A DNA stretch of 64,000 nt. Origin: Leuconostoc citreum. Its GTDB lineage: Bacteria > Bacillota > Bacilli > Lactobacillales > Lactobacillaceae. Positions 52,945 through 62,888 of the stretch are shown piece by piece. The position numbers were made by a program, and so were the translations under genes. Location: contig NZ_PUFH01000008.1 of NCBI RefSeq assembly GCF_004354555.1, forward strand, positions 1 to 64,000. Reading direction: 5' to 3'. The stretch's first letter is position 1; every line of letters begins with the position of its first letter. Below the pieces are notes generated by a model. The model was not told the origin of the DNA. It did not search any database and worked only from the letters and a program-made list of their open reading frames with translations.

Positions 52945-53039
52945 ATTTGACCCCAATTTATCAATAAGTTACTTAAACTAGATTACCACAAATCCTGTTT
53001 TCGCGCTAAAAAAGACTAAAAATTTGGTATATTAGTAAC

Positions 53040-55649
53040 ATGAATAAAAAACACTACTTTATTTCACCATTAGCACTTAGCTTTTGGCTCCCAGCTTTAG
53101 TAATACTGGGTTATTTTGTTTATCGGGGTATGGCGCCATTTGGACCAAACTCTATTTTAACAGTTGATCTAGGCCAACAATATATTGACCAATTTGCTGC
53201 TTTCAAACACACATTTTTATCCCATCCTACAAGTTTTTTCTATTCATTTAGTAATGCGCTAGGTGGTGATATGCTCGGCGAATGGGCTTACTACCTTATG
53301 AGCCCATTTAATGTCATCTATTTATTCACGCCAATTGTGCACTTACCCTCTGCCATATTATTTGTTACCGTACTGAAATTTGGTAGCGCTGGCTTAAGTA
53401 TGGCTTGGCTTTTAAAACAACTACAGTTGCAACGCGGTTACTACATCACATTATTTGCCGTTAATTATGCTTTATCTGGGTGGTTTATCGCCAACGATTT
53501 AAACCTGCTCTGGTTAGATGCTGCCATATTACTCCCAATACTGATTGTACAAATCGAGGCTCTTTTCAAACAAAATAATTGGTGGCGCTATGCCCTAATT
53601 TTAAGTCTAACCATTACCAGTAACTATTACATTGGCTACATGATTACATTATTTGTTATATTGTATTTTATTTGGCGTTTAACTTGGCCAAACCAAATTA
53701 AGCAGCGCTGGCAAGTAATCAAACATTTTGTTTACGGTAGCTTACTTGCTGGTGCTTTAAGTGCTTGGCTGATATTACCCACATATTATCAATTACGACT
53801 AGGTAAGGCCCAATACAATACGAATTGGTCTTTCAAATTTGACAATGATCCCGTTAAATTAATCCTGAAACTAATTCCAGGTAGTTTCGATTTCAATCAA
53901 ATGCAAAGTGGACAAGCTAATTTTTTCGTCTCTGCTTTTATATTGTTTACAGTCATTGGCTTTTTTGTTGTCAAAACGGTTCATTGGCGCATTAAAATAG
54001 GCGCACTATTGCTTCTTGGTATTCTATTAATCGCAACAACCTGGGCCCCTTTAACAATTATATTCCACGGTATGCAATATCCTGTCTGGTATCCCTATCG
54101 TTTTAGTTTTCTAATTAGCTTCATGTTCATTTATTTAGGCGCGTTGGCTTGGCAACCAAATCAACCATTAAATCTTATGAGTAGCTCATTAAGTCTCGTA
54201 TGTATCATTACTATCACTTTTTACGCTTATCAACAAAGTCATCATCTCAGCTACATCGATCAACGTAGTATATCGTTATTTGCGATTTTAGCTATGCTTA
54301 TACTTGCGCAACTGATGTTTCCATCACATCATCGCTATCAGTGGTTATTGCTCTCTTTTACCGTTCTCATGCTAGTCGTCAACGTTTTGCTAACACTCAA
54401 CCGTTTTTCCTACCTCACAAACACTGAATATCAAAGAACAATTAAATCACTTACACCTGCCATCAAAAAAATTAAAACAGATCGAACTTTTTATCGGATA
54501 GCACAAACCTTTCAACGTACACGCGGCGATAGTATGATGCTAGATTTTTATGGTGGTTCACATTTCAGTTCAACGCTACCAAAGGCAACACCTACTTTCT
54601 TTGGTAATATAGGTCAACCAGATGGTGATAACTACGTTGCTTATAGTAATGGTAGTTTATTATCGGATGCCTTGTTAGATATGAAATACATTGTGGCCCC
54701 AAATAATCAAGATAAACACTTGCCCGGTGATCCAAGTACACATTTGATTGGTTATCGGCCTGATACATCAAAGTATCATCTTAAAGCAGTAACAGACAAA
54801 ACAAGTGTATGGGAAAATCCATACGCGCTGCCACTGGCTTTTGCAGCTAGCGATACTGTACTCAAAACAGCAATGCTACTAAATAACCCTATGCAGAACC
54901 AAAATAATATCTGGCAAGGACTAAACGCTCAAAAAGCACCCTTAGTGACGGCAGAAAATTTCAGCCAAGCCGTTGGCCATAACGTCAATACGCCAGCTAC
55001 AATTACGGATGCATTATTGGTAAAAAACAAACCCAACGAGCCAGCTAGCCTTGACCTCACGTTTAATCCAAAAACCAATGATAGCTATTATTTAACACTT
55101 GGTAGTGGCTTACCGATTAAAGATTTTGATTTACTCATTAATGGCCAAGTGATTACACAGTTTAATTCTTACCGCCATACTGTCATTATTAATTTGGCCT
55201 CACAGGTTAAAAATAAACCACAAACTGTTACCATACGTTTTAAACAAACTCGCTCGTTGTTATTAAACAATGTTACCTTATACCGCATATCGCAAGATAA
55301 TTTCCAGCAACAAGTTAATCAGTTAAAAGCACATCCCCTAACTATCGATGAATATCGCGACAATAAGATTACTGGCAATATCACGACAACTAAGCAACAA
55401 CCCCTACTTATGACAACTATTCCTAGCACACCTGGCTGGCAAGTGCTGGTTGATGGAAAACGTGTCAAAACAGAAAAAGTGGCCAATTACTTTATCGCTG
55501 TGCGAACCGCCCCTGGAAAGCATCATGTCACCTTTAAATATACACCACCTTTTTTCTGGCTAGGTGTCATGTTAACAGGCACTGCTGTCCTGATTTTAGG
55601 CATATTCCAGTTTTATTATAAAATGCTTGCAAGAAAACGCTCTGCATGA
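53040..55649 (+). CDS. YfhO-family membrane protein (glycosyltransferase-like)
   Basis: This 869-residue protein has about twelve predicted membrane helices (residues 8-470) and a large extracytoplasmic C-terminal domain with a final membrane helix. The N-terminal [17 protein letters not shown] (about residues 43-59) matches the YfhO family, which is linked to glycosylation of lipoteichoic acid and other envelope polymers. Members use lipid-linked sugars. It is followed by greA within the same transcript direction. Confidence 0.88.
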   Translation: MNKKHYFISPLALSFWLPALVILGYFVYRGMAPFGPNSILTVDLGQQYIDQFAAFKHTFLSHPTSFFYSFSNALGGDMLGEWAYYLMSPFNVIYLFTPIVHLPSAILFVTVLKFGSAGLSMAWLLKQLQLQRGYYITLFAVNYALSGWFIANDLNLLWLDAAILLPILIVQIEALFKQNNWWRYALILSLTITSNYYIGYMITLFVILYFIWRLTWPNQIKQRWQVIKHFVYGSLLAGALSAWLILPTYYQLRLGKAQYNTNWSFKFDNDPVKLILKLIPGSFDFNQMQSGQANFFVSAFILFTVIGFFVVKTVHWRIKIGALLLLGILLIATTWAPLTIIFHGMQYPVWYPYRFSFLISFMFIYLGALAWQPNQPLNLMSSSLSLVCIITITFYAYQQSHHLSYIDQRSISLFAILAMLILAQLMFPSHHRYQWLLLSFTVLMLVVNVLLTLNRFSYLTNTEYQRTIKSLTPAIKKIKTDRTFYRIAQTFQRTRGDSMMLDFYGGSHFSSTLPKATPTFFGNIGQPDGDNYVAYSNGSLLSDALLDMKYIVAPNNQDKHLPGDPSTHLIGYRPDTSKYHLKAVTDKTSVWENPYALPLAFAASDTVLKTAMLLNNPMQNQNNIWQGLNAQKAPLVTAENFSQAVGHNVNTPATITDALLVKNKPNEPASLDLTFNPKTNDSYYLTLGSGLPIKDFDLLINGQVITQFNSYRHTVIINLASQVKNKPQTVTIRFKQTRSLLLNNVTLYRISQDNFQQQVNQLKAHPLTIDEYRDNKITGNITTTKQQPLLMTTIPSTPGWQVLVDGKRVKTEKVANYFIAVRTAPGKHHVTFKYTPPFFWLGVMLTGTAVLILGIFQFYYKMLARKRSA

Positions 55650-55705
55650 TATGCTCGTCTTGCTATTATTTGCGAGAAATACGCAAAATTGAAAGGAATC
55701 TTTTT

Positions 55706-56188
55706 ATGTCAGAAGAAAAAGTATTTCCAATGACAGCTGAAGGACGCGATAAGCTCCAAGCTGAATTGGAAGATCTCATTACACGTCAACGCCCAGAAAT
55801 TACAAATCGCATTCAAATTGCACGTTCATACGGTGATTTATCTGAAAACTCTGAATATCAATCTGCTAAAGATGAACAAGCTTTCGTTGAAGGTCGCATT
55901 CTCACATTGAAAAAAATGATTGAAAATGCCGAAATTATTGACCCAAACGCAACAGCTGCAGATGTTGTGTCCCTCGGTAAGACTGTCACATTCAAGGAAC
56001 TACCCGATGAAGAACCTGAAACGTATGCAATTGTTGGTTCAACTGAGTCTGATCCGTTGGCTGGTAAAATTTCTAATGAATCAGCTATGGCAGTTGCACT
56101 ACTTGATAAAAAAGTTGGCGACAAAGTCTCTGTTCCGCTACCAAGTGGTGAAAGTATTGACGTTGAAATTCTAAAAGTTGAAAAGTAA
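55706..56188 (+). CDS. greA: Transcription elongation factor GreA
   Basis: This 160-residue factor reactivates backtracked RNA polymerase. It has the N-terminal coiled coil with the acidic tip ([14 protein letters not shown], about residues 48-61) and a C-terminal FKBP-like domain ending in [13 protein letters not shown] use the ATG at 55706, with GAAAGGA 8 nt upstream; an earlier frame overlaps the YfhO-family gene. A strong terminator follows. Confidence 0.96.
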   Translation: MSEEKVFPMTAEGRDKLQAELEDLITRQRPEITNRIQIARSYGDLSENSEYQSAKDEQAFVEGRILTLKKMIENAEIIDPNATAADVVSLGKTVTFKELPDEEPETYAIVGSTESDPLAGKISNESAMAVALLDKKVGDKVSVPLPSGESIDVEILKVEK

Positions 56189-56189
56189 T

Positions 56190-56220
56190 AAAAAGGACTT
56201 GCTGTTAGCAAGTCCTTTTT
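56190..56220. terminator. Bidirectional terminator between greA and the sugar permease
   Basis: AAGGACTTGCT pairs with AGCAAGTCCTT around a 3-nt loop with A/T-runs. It lies 2 bp after the greA stop and serves the convergent permease as well. Confidence 0.9.
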
Positions 56221-56229
56221 ATTACTTCT

Positions 56230-57186
56230 TTATGCAAACTGATTAATATTTCCAATAATAATTGCACCGACAACAACTAGTATTGTGCCAATAATTATTA
56301 ACTTCATTTGGTAATTAGACTTCTTTTCGCCTAATAGATAAATACCGCCAAATGTTGCCACAATGATACCTAATTGTGAGAACGTCGTTGCAATTGTTTG
56401 ACCGATGGCTGGGTTAGCGGCTGAAATAAACATAAATATATTACCAGTCGCCCAAACTAACCCAGTCAAAATGTTTTTCCATGTTGGTTTGTTAAACATT
56501 TTATCCGCTTCTTTTAACACAAAGATAACAATCAAAAATGCACCAATTACTTGTCCAATCGCTTGAGGCCCAACGATTGCAGTCATATAGTCAACACCAT
56601 TATTCTTAGCTTTAATGGTATCAGAAATATAGCCAATTTTATTCAAAAAATTAGGTAATACGAAATAAAACATATACCCAACAGTCGAGATAGCTAGATA
56701 CACTAACCCTTTAGTCATACTTTTCGCTTGGCTTTCAATGCCTGAATTTAATGCCTTATCACGCGCAGAAATAAGTGTTGCACCAATAACAATGGCAATA
56801 ATCGATATCACACCGATAGCCCACATCTTCCCTGTTTTCCAATCGCCAAGCACCACTGCTGCCATTAAAGCATTTGTAACAATTTGACCAGCAGTAGACA
56901 ATGGAATAGCCAAGGACACACCTAAATCTTTAATTGCCAAGAATTGGCCGGCAGTACCAACTGCCCACACAAGACCAGATGCGACGCCCACTGTCCAAAT
57001 TTCTTTTCCTAAATAGGCATGGTGTGGCATCACATAGAAAAACATAGTGGCTAGTCCGAATAATAGCGCACCAAATGTCATGCCTAATGTCTGTTGCCCA
57101 GCTGAGCCACCCATTTTTGTATTGACGAGACCAACTGATCCCCAAGCTAATGCAGGCACAAGTGCCAACAAAATTGCTGCATTCAT
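56230..57186 (-). CDS. Glucose/ribose permease of the GRP family
   Basis: This 318-residue protein has about ten membrane helices. The N-terminal ALVPALAWGSVGLVNTKMGG-type sequence, where LAWGS is seen, and the two halves with similar layout fit the GlcU/RbsU-type drug/metabolite superfamily permeases. It should import a sugar with a proton. GAAGGAG precedes the ATG at 57186. Two cre-like sites lie upstream, so carbon catabolite control is likely. Confidence 0.9.
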   Translation of the reverse strand: MNAAILLALVPALAWGSVGLVNTKMGGSAGQQTLGMTFGALLFGLATMFFYVMPHHAYLGKEIWTVGVASGLVWAVGTAGQFLAIKDLGVSLAIPLSTAGQIVTNALMAAVVLGDWKTGKMWAIGVISIIAIVIGATLISARDKALNSGIESQAKSMTKGLVYLAISTVGYMFYFVLPNFLNKIGYISDTIKAKNNGVDYMTAIVGPQAIGQVIGAFLIVIFVLKEADKMFNKPTWKNILTGLVWATGNIFMFISAANPAIGQTIATTFSQLGIIVATFGGIYLLGEKKSNYQMKLIIIGTILVVVGAIIIGNINQFA

Positions 57187-57239
57187 TATATCTAATACTC
57201 CTTCATCGTGTTTGATTAACAAAAACTATTTTACACGAA

Positions 57240-57287
57240 TGAAAACGTTTACACAAGTCTTTTTAGGAAATTTTGTAAACGTTTTCA
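57240..57287 (-). promoter_or_regulatory. Twin cre-like sites
   Basis: TGAAAACGTTTACA (57240-57253) and TGTAAACGTTTTCA (57274-57287) each match the cre consensus and are exact reverse complements of each other, 20 bp apart. CcpA or a LacI-family regulator such as RbsR would bind here, and the pair could also fold as a hairpin. They lie 54-100 bp upstream of the permease start. Confidence 0.75.
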
Positions 57288-57404
57288 TCATTATTCTTGT
57301 AACTTACATCACAATCTCTCTATATATTAAAATGAGATACAAGCTGATAGCTGCTTTAACTTGATTATCGCGTATTTTTTATGAAAAAACTCATGATGAT
57401 CTAT

Positions 57405-57450
57405 TAAAAATAGGCTGACGAGTGTGACTTCACTCATCAGCCTATTTTAT
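57405..57450 (-). terminator. Terminator of the MltG-like/glucosaminidase gene
   Basis: AAATAGGCTGA pairs with TCAGCCTATTT, with an inner GAGTG-CACTC stem. T-runs follow on the minus strand. It lies directly after the gene stop codon at 57451. Confidence 0.8.
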
Positions 57451-58773
57451 TTATTTATCATATTTTTGCATGTTCCAAGTTTCAATTACATTAATGAGTA
57501 ATTTAGTATAGTTAACATCTGTTGCATAATGATCATCGTAGAGCGCCTTAGCTGCCTGTTTATAATTTTTAGCTGATAAAACGTCCTTAAATTGATTAGG
57601 GTTCCAAGAATTACCATTCACAATTGTTTCAGCATGCTCCCGCATACTGTCCTTCCAACTATCATAGACAGCAAAACGTGCCTGTTGTGTTTCAGGTTTG
57701 CCGTCCACATATTCTGTAGTGTCTAGAACAACTGACTTACCTGGTGTGGTATCTTGTGTTTTAACACCATAAAAGTTATTATACTTTGATGACAACTTAG
57801 AGTTATCCCAATTCGATTCATGGGCTGCTTGTGCAATAGAAACTGAAGCTAAGATCCCATACTTTTTGGACAACTCTTGTGCATAAGGAGCAATTTTTTT
57901 AACAAAAGCTAAGCGTCGTTCAAATTCCGATTTACCAGAAGTAGCAATCAATGCCATAACATTTGGCGTTGCCAAACCATTGCTTTTTAACGTTTTATAA
58001 TATGGTTGCATTGTTGTATCAGAAGTTTTTAACATTGTTTCAACAACATCACTAGCATTTTTAGCATTTGTTAAATTAAAGGCTTGTGGATAAATATAGT
58101 CTAATAATTTGGCATCCTGCGTATCTGATTGATTAACACCTCGCAACAAATCTGGATACTTCTGATACATCTTAGCGATTAATTTTTTATCATTAAGTGC
58201 TGTTAAGACAGACTGTTCTGAGACATTCTTGACCTTATCAGAAACATTTTTAGCAACTTGACTAGCAGATTGTCCAACGCTGACCATGACATACCCCTTT
58301 GGTAGACTCGGTTCAGCTGTCGGACCACTCACCATCTGTTGATAAATTAACTGTATCGTTTGTGAAGGTGATAGATGATACGTTCCGGCTTGTAACTTTT
58401 CTGCTCCTTGAGACATAGCATACTTGTAAAACGCTTTGGCGCTCTTAATAATTTTTTTATTTTCTAGTGTTTGACCCATTTGCATGGCCGTGGAACCATC
58501 ATTAATTTTGACAGTTTTAAAAGTGGTATCCTGTGGGTTTAAAGCAGCATTGTTATCCGTAAAAAGTGCCTTAATAACTAGTACAAAGCCCACAACAACA
58601 ATAACGGCCAAAAATGCCGTTAGCCATTTAGACTTTTTAGATCGCTTTTTGTGTGGCCCACGGCCACCGCCTATTGGTCCAGCAAATGGATTATTTGATG
58701 TACTATTTTGTGTGGCATCTAAAGCTTCTGCTGCTTTTATTTCATGTTGATGCCGTTGTTTTCGAGATTCCAT
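57451..58773 (-). CDS. MltG-like domain fused to a GH73 glucosaminidase
   Basis: This 440-residue protein has a basic cytoplasmic tail, a membrane helix (about residues 50-70) and an MltG-like region (about 85-290; DGSTAMQMGQTLENKKIIKS followed by QAGTYHLSP). It ends in a GH73 domain (about 295-440) with the catalytic Glu319 in AAHESNWD. GH73 enzymes cut between GlcNAc and MurNAc. In the MltG-like part the segment that should carry the catalytic Glu (ASIVEKE in MltG) reads ALIATSGKSE, so the transglycosylase site seems lost. A chain-length or targeting role for that part is possible. It has its own promoter and a leader hairpin. Confidence 0.8.
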   Translation of the reverse strand: MESRKQRHQHEIKAAEALDATQNSTSNNPFAGPIGGGRGPHKKRSKKSKWLTAFLAVIVVVGFVLVIKALFTDNNAALNPQDTTFKTVKINDGSTAMQMGQTLENKKIIKSAKAFYKYAMSQGAEKLQAGTYHLSPSQTIQLIYQQMVSGPTAEPSLPKGYVMVSVGQSASQVAKNVSDKVKNVSEQSVLTALNDKKLIAKMYQKYPDLLRGVNQSDTQDAKLLDYIYPQAFNLTNAKNASDVVETMLKTSDTTMQPYYKTLKSNGLATPNVMALIATSGKSEFERRLAFVKKIAPYAQELSKKYGILASVSIAQAAHESNWDNSKLSSKYNNFYGVKTQDTTPGKSVVLDTTEYVDGKPETQQARFAVYDSWKDSMREHAETIVNGNSWNPNQFKDVLSAKNYKQAAKALYDDHYATDVNYTKLLINVIETWNMQKYDK

Positions 58774-58812
58774 AGTTTATCCTCTAAAATAAATTATCAT
58801 AATAATGAAAGC

Positions 58813-58838
58813 GACCAGTATCATTAATACTAGTCGAC
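58813..58838 (-). other. Leader hairpin of the MltG-like/glucosaminidase gene
   Basis: CGACCAGTAT pairs with ATACTAGTCG, with one G-U position, around a 5-6 nt loop, in the 5' region of the transcript. It has no T-run and lies between a TAAAATATA-type -10 and the GAGGATAA ribosome site. Function is unknown. Confidence 0.4.
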
Positions 58839-58884
58839 TTGTTATATTTTAGCATATTTTTTTATGGGATAGATTAAGAGAAGA

Positions 58885-60141
58885 TTACTTTAACGCTTCT
58901 ACATCGCGTGCAATCATTAGTTCTTCATTAGTTGGTATTAATAGCGCCTTGACCTGTGAGTCCTTTGTTGAGATTTCAATTTCTTCACCACGCTTCTCAT
59001 TAGCTACTGAATCTAATTGTATACCAAAATAAGCTAAACGATCGATAATTCTTTTTCTAATTGGAGATGAATTTTCACCAATACCAGCTGTGAATACCAA
59101 CGCATCTACGCCACCCATTTCGGCAATATATTGCCCCACATACTTAACAATACGATTGACAAAAATATCGACAGCCAACCGCGCATGATCATTCGTGTCC
59201 TGAACGTCTAATAAATCACGCATATCAGATGAGATTGTTGATAAACCTAATAAACCTGATTTTTTATTCAAAATAGTCAGCATCTCGTCATTTGATAAGC
59301 CCTCTCGTTCTTGAATATAATAAACTAGTGATGTATCAACATCTCCAGATCGCGTAGCCATTGCTACGCCAGCTAGCGGTGAAAAGCCCATAGATGTATC
59401 TAATGACTTACCATCCTTAATAGCAGTAATAGATACACCGGCACCTAAATGTAATGTGATGAGTTTAAGTGATTCTAACGGCTGCTTAAGCATAGTTGCC
59501 GCACGAGAGGCCACATAGCGATGCGAGGTACCATGAGCACCATACTTACGTGCCCCATAGCGCGTATAGTATTCATAAGGCAACGGATAGAGATAGTTTT
59601 CTTCGGGCATCGTCTGATGAAATGATGTATCGAATACGGCAACAGATAGCGCATTGGGTAAAAGCTTCTGAAAGGCACGAATTCCCATGGCATTAGCTGG
59701 ATTGTGCAAGGGTGCATAATCGGCAAGACGATCAATTTTTTCTAAAACGGCATCGGTCACAACAACAGAATGATTAAACCATTCACCACCAGCTACGACA
59801 CGGTGTCCAACACCTGTAATTTCATTAAAATCTTCAATAATGCCTAAATCTGTTAACTTTTGAAGCATGAAATTAATGGCCTGCTGATGATCTTTAATCG
59901 CCAGCACATTTTCATACTTGTGCCCCTTACCGTCTTTTAAAATAACAATATGGTCATCATCTTCAGAGTTACCAATTAAACGTTCACCCTGCACTTCTGA
60001 ACCGTACTTAATTGTCACAATAGCGTCATCCATCCCAATTCGCTCGATAACACCTTGTGCAATTACTTGTTCTGCTGGCATCTCTAATAATTGAAACTTT
60101 AGCGAAGAACTGCCGGCGTTAACAGCCATTGTTTTAGCCAT
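58885..60141 (-). CDS. ackA: Acetate kinase
   Basis: This enzyme of about 418 residues makes ATP from acetyl phosphate, central in heterolactic fermentation. Motifs are VNAGSSSLKFQLL near the N-terminus, HRVVAGGEWF, FDTSFHQTMP, THLGAGVSITA-type sequence with HLGAGVS, and FTAGIGENSSP. I use the ATG at 60141; a frame from 60231 adds 30 residues without family match. It is somewhat longer than the usual 396-400 residues. Confidence 0.96.
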   Translation of the reverse strand: MAKTMAVNAGSSSLKFQLLEMPAEQVIAQGVIERIGMDDAIVTIKYGSEVQGERLIGNSEDDDHIVILKDGKGHKYENVLAIKDHQQAINFMLQKLTDLGIIEDFNEITGVGHRVVAGGEWFNHSVVVTDAVLEKIDRLADYAPLHNPANAMGIRAFQKLLPNALSVAVFDTSFHQTMPEENYLYPLPYEYYTRYGARKYGAHGTSHRYVASRAATMLKQPLESLKLITLHLGAGVSITAIKDGKSLDTSMGFSPLAGVAMATRSGDVDTSLVYYIQEREGLSNDEMLTILNKKSGLLGLSTISSDMRDLLDVQDTNDHARLAVDIFVNRIVKYVGQYIAEMGGVDALVFTAGIGENSSPIRKRIIDRLAYFGIQLDSVANEKRGEEIEISTKDSQVKALLIPTNEELMIARDVEALK

Positions 60142-60254
60142 AATATGATTTTTACCTGTCTTTCTTAAACGTTTCTTGACTGGACGCATGTTGAAAATAT
60201 AAGACAAAAATAATTCAGTAGACTTTGCCATACATTTAGGCGATGTTTACAATC

Positions 60255-61265
60255 TCACGCTTCATTCTTTTCTCTATCCAGTTTAACCCAAGCCTTGATA
60301 TCTTGCAAAAATTTTTTTAAATTATCCACATCTTTCAGTGGTGGATATTGTCCCATTAAAATGTCACCAGTATTCTCTGCCTGCTTTTTTCTAATCACTA
60401 AAATAGCTTTCGCAGCACTCTGGTTTTGAAAAAAATTGTTCGGTAATTGTAAAAATGCTTTAATTTGTGCCTTTGCTGTAAGCATGCCTAACAATTTTTT
60501 TGAATCAGTTCCCGATAGTACATCCGCTGGAACAAGCAAATATGCCCAACCATCAGGCGTTAAAAAGTCTAGACTCTTTTCTATTAATAGTTGATGTACC
60601 ATTGACTGTCCATTGGCTAGCTGTGTGGCATAATAACTCGGTGCTGCCATTGGATAATAGCCTACTGGTAAATCAGCTATAACAACCTTAGCCTTTGGTG
60701 TGTCTTCTAATTGAACGACATCTGCCTCATAAAAACTAGTTGTTCTATCGTTAATCAAGCCATCAACCGCTGAAGCTAACGCTAACTGCCTACTATCATT
60801 ATCAATCCCTATTCGAGCAACTGTAATGCCGTTATCTACTAACAAATTGTTAACTGTGTTGAGTAAGTTTCCTGTACCAACATTAAAGTCTATTAGGGTA
60901 TCACCCGTTTTGAGTGCCGCAGTTTGTAATAGAAAATCCGATAACAAATAACCAATACCATCGGGTGTAATTTGAGAATTGGCGGGTACTTTATCTTCAC
61001 GATGAACTTTGAGCGTAACAAGTTGTAATAGTTTACGCAAATCATCAGCTGACAGTTTATCTTGCCTGAGCGATTGTGTTAACGTTTGTATTTGCTCAAC
61101 TATAACTGAATTAGGTTTATTAGCATCGACATGAACAGATCCATCATTGATGTCTTCAAGTATTTCAACAAGTGCATCTGTAAAATTCATGTCAACATCT
61201 TTAGAAAAATCAGTCGTTATTGCCGTTAAATTATCAAAGTATTGTGCTATTTTTTCTTGTGTCAT
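60255..61265 (-). CDS. Class I SAM-dependent methyltransferase, YtxK-like
   Basis: This 336-residue protein resembles the N6-adenine-type methyltransferases found after comG operons (YtxK). The SAM motif is IDFNVGTGNLLNT (about residues 141-153). The catalytic-like tetrapeptide is ADLPVGYY (about 198-205) rather than NPPY. Its target is unknown. It follows comGG by 31 bp and probably belongs to the competence transcript. Confidence 0.9.
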   Translation of the reverse strand: MTQEKIAQYFDNLTAITTDFSKDVDMNFTDALVEILEDINDGSVHVDANKPNSVIVEQIQTLTQSLRQDKLSADDLRKLLQLVTLKVHREDKVPANSQITPDGIGYLLSDFLLQTAALKTGDTLIDFNVGTGNLLNTVNNLLVDNGITVARIGIDNDSRQLALASAVDGLINDRTTSFYEADVVQLEDTPKAKVVIADLPVGYYPMAAPSYYATQLANGQSMVHQLLIEKSLDFLTPDGWAYLLVPADVLSGTDSKKLLGMLTAKAQIKAFLQLPNNFFQNQSAAKAILVIRKKQAENTGDILMGQYPPLKDVDNLKKFLQDIKAWVKLDREKNEA

Positions 61266-61296
61266 AGCTTAATTTTAGCGTCTTTCACCTGTGTTT

Positions 61297-61593
61297 TCAA
61301 GAAGATGTCACTGCCAATAAATCTCTATTGTGATAGCGTGACCCTATTTTGATAGTTATCTTTTGCCCATCTATCATAATGTCATGCTGATCAATTTTTT
61401 GGTGACGGTGCCCAGACTTTGCAAACTCAAGACTTGCTTCTAATTGAAGCCGATCTAATTCGACTGCCAAAATCATTTGTCGGCGATTAGATAGTTGCGC
61501 ATTAAACGCATTGTTTTGTAATAGTAAACCAAAGCTCAACATTGCTAACATTATGACCGTTGTGACAGTAATTGTTGCTTCTACACGTATCAT
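61297..61593 (-). CDS. comGG: ComGG-like pseudopilus protein
   Basis: This 98-residue protein begins with a hydrophobic helix (about residues 7-26) and has a long charged tail, as in ComGG-like minor pseudopilins. It lacks an FTLIE-type processing site. It overlaps comGF by 4 bp (ATGA). The assignment rests mainly on operon position. Confidence 0.75.
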   Translation of the reverse strand: MIRVEATITVTTVIMLAMLSFGLLLQNNAFNAQLSNRRQMILAVELDRLQLEASLEFAKSGHRHQKIDQHDIMIDGQKITIKIGSRYHNRDLLAVTSS

Positions 61594-62009
61594 TTGGCCG
61601 CTTTACTTTCTTTTAAAAAGAGTATATCTGTTGCTACCTGTCCCTTGTTGTTTACCACAGTTATGTCTGTGTATCCTTGATGACGAACTATCTTCATTTT
61701 ATTGATATTATTCATCAAAATAATTTGACCAGCACCCTCGCCTAGTAACTTAAGTTTTTGATTGTCTACTTTTAATATCATTTTTTTACCTTCACTATTT
61801 TCTAATATTATCTGGTCTGGGAATCTATCAGCAAGCAAGTATTTTTGCGCTGCTAGTTGATGCACAATTATGTTTAATGTCATATCTGAAGACAACTCAC
61901 TTCTATACTTAAACATTGGCAACACCAACTGCATTGTGAGTAAGAGCAATGCTATAATACCAAACGATAATAGGGATTCAATTAAAGTGAAACCTTTTCT
62001 ATCGCCCAC
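61590..62009 (-). CDS. comGF: ComGF-like pseudopilin
   Basis: This protein of about 139 residues has the type IV prepilin site GFTLIESLLSFG near its N-terminus, for cleavage by ComC, followed by a hydrophobic helix. I place the start at the GTG at 62009, after GGCGAGA; a longer frame from 62066 would overlap comGE heavily. It should be a minor pseudopilin of the DNA-uptake pilus. Confidence 0.82.
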   Translation of the reverse strand: MGDRKGFTLIESLLSFGIIALLLLTMQLVLPMFKYRSELSSDMTLNIIVHQLAAQKYLLADRFPDQIILENSEGKKMILKVDNQKLKLLGEGAGQIILMNNINKMKIVRHQGYTDITVVNNKGQVATDILFLKESKAAK

Positions 62010-62202
62010 TAATATAATCTCGCCATTTTTTTGCTGAAATAACACGAAATTTAGTAGCATCCTCATATTGCGCTTTTAATTTCGTTTCTTGCTGTTTAAA
62101 GTTAGCAATTTGCTGATATTCAAATATGCGCAATCCCGTCACCAAGAATAATGATAATAATGCCTCCGTCAAGATAAAGGCAGATCTACGATTTTTCCAC
62201 AC
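61999..62202 (-). CDS. comGE: ComGE-like pseudopilin
   Basis: This small protein of about 67 residues has a processing-like segment, AFILTEALLSLFLV, and a short tail. The GTG at 62202 follows GGAGGAG by 6 nt, so it is the likely start. It overlaps comGF by 11 bp and comGD by 17 bp. It is short even for ComGE; the assignment is by position and N-terminus. Confidence 0.72.
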   Translation of the reverse strand: MWKNRRSAFILTEALLSLFLVTGLRIFEYQQIANFKQQETKLKAQYEDATKFRVISAKKWRDYISGR

Positions 62203-62581
62203 GATATTCTCCTCCACCAAAACTAAAAATAATTTTTATGTATGCTGACCCATTAGTTAATGTTACAGTAGTCGGTGCGACATAGCCTGTGGGTAAAATA
62301 TCTAATTGTTGCTGTCCTTTGTGGCGATACCCCTTAGGATAAATCAAATTAGCATGAGCCATTGCAACAGATTTTTCTTTAAAACAAACATAGCATTTTT
62401 GCTGCTTTTGTTGCGCAGTAAGACGAACATGTTGCCAATTCGAGTGAAAAGCCGTTTCCCAATGGTTAATATTTGATGTTTGTGGTAGCGAATTCTGTAC
62501 GCCAAAAGTAATCACCCCCGCAATAATACCTAATACAATCAGCGATTCAATTAACGTATATCCTTTATCTATGTGCTTCAT
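62186..62581 (-). CDS. comGD: ComGD-like pseudopilin
   Basis: This 131-residue protein has the prepilin site GYTLIESLIVLG at its N-terminus and a hydrophobic helix. It is a minor pseudopilin of the competence pilus. I use the ATG at 62581, which overlaps the end of comGC. Confidence 0.85.
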   Translation of the reverse strand: MKHIDKGYTLIESLIVLGIIAGVITFGVQNSLPQTSNINHWETAFHSNWQHVRLTAQQKQQKCYVCFKEKSVAMAHANLIYPKGYRHKGQQQLDILPTGYVAPTTVTLTNGSAYIKIIFSFGGGEYRVEKS

Positions 62582-62888
62582 TATTAGCAATTACTATCTT
62601 TAACTCTTTAGCCTTTTGTGCCTGTTTTGACGTCAAGTAACCGGCTGATTTCAATTCCTCGATTGTGACATTTTTCTTGTCTGGATGGTCATTAATATAT
62701 AAATCAATTTGTGTCTGAATAGTCGATACCATTGCTACCTGATGTGTTTCGACAGCCTTTTGGCGTTGTGTGTTTAGATTGGGTAAAATTAACAACATTA
62801 AGAGACTGATGATAAACAGTACAATAGCTGATTCAATTAGTGTGAATCCAGATGATAAATGCTTGCATTGTAATCTTTTAAAATTCAT
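62565..62888 (-). CDS. comGC: ComGC major competence pilin
   Basis: This 107-residue protein has the classical prepilin site GFTLIESAIVLF (about residues 14-25) and a hydrophobic helix, then a soluble tail ending in KELKIVIANNEAHR. It should be the major subunit of the transformation pilus. The ATG at 62888 follows GGAAGG. It overlaps the last 4 bp of comGB. Confidence 0.9.
   Translation of the reverse strand: MNFKRLQCKHLSSGFTLIESAIVLFIISLLMLLILPNLNTQRQKAVETHQVAMVSTIQTQIDLYINDHPDKKNVTIEELKSAGYLTSKQAQKAKELKIVIANNEAHR

Noticed and set aside
60142-60231. 30-residue N-terminal extension of acetate kinase
   Set aside because: The family starts at MAKTMAVNAG; the extension has no match.
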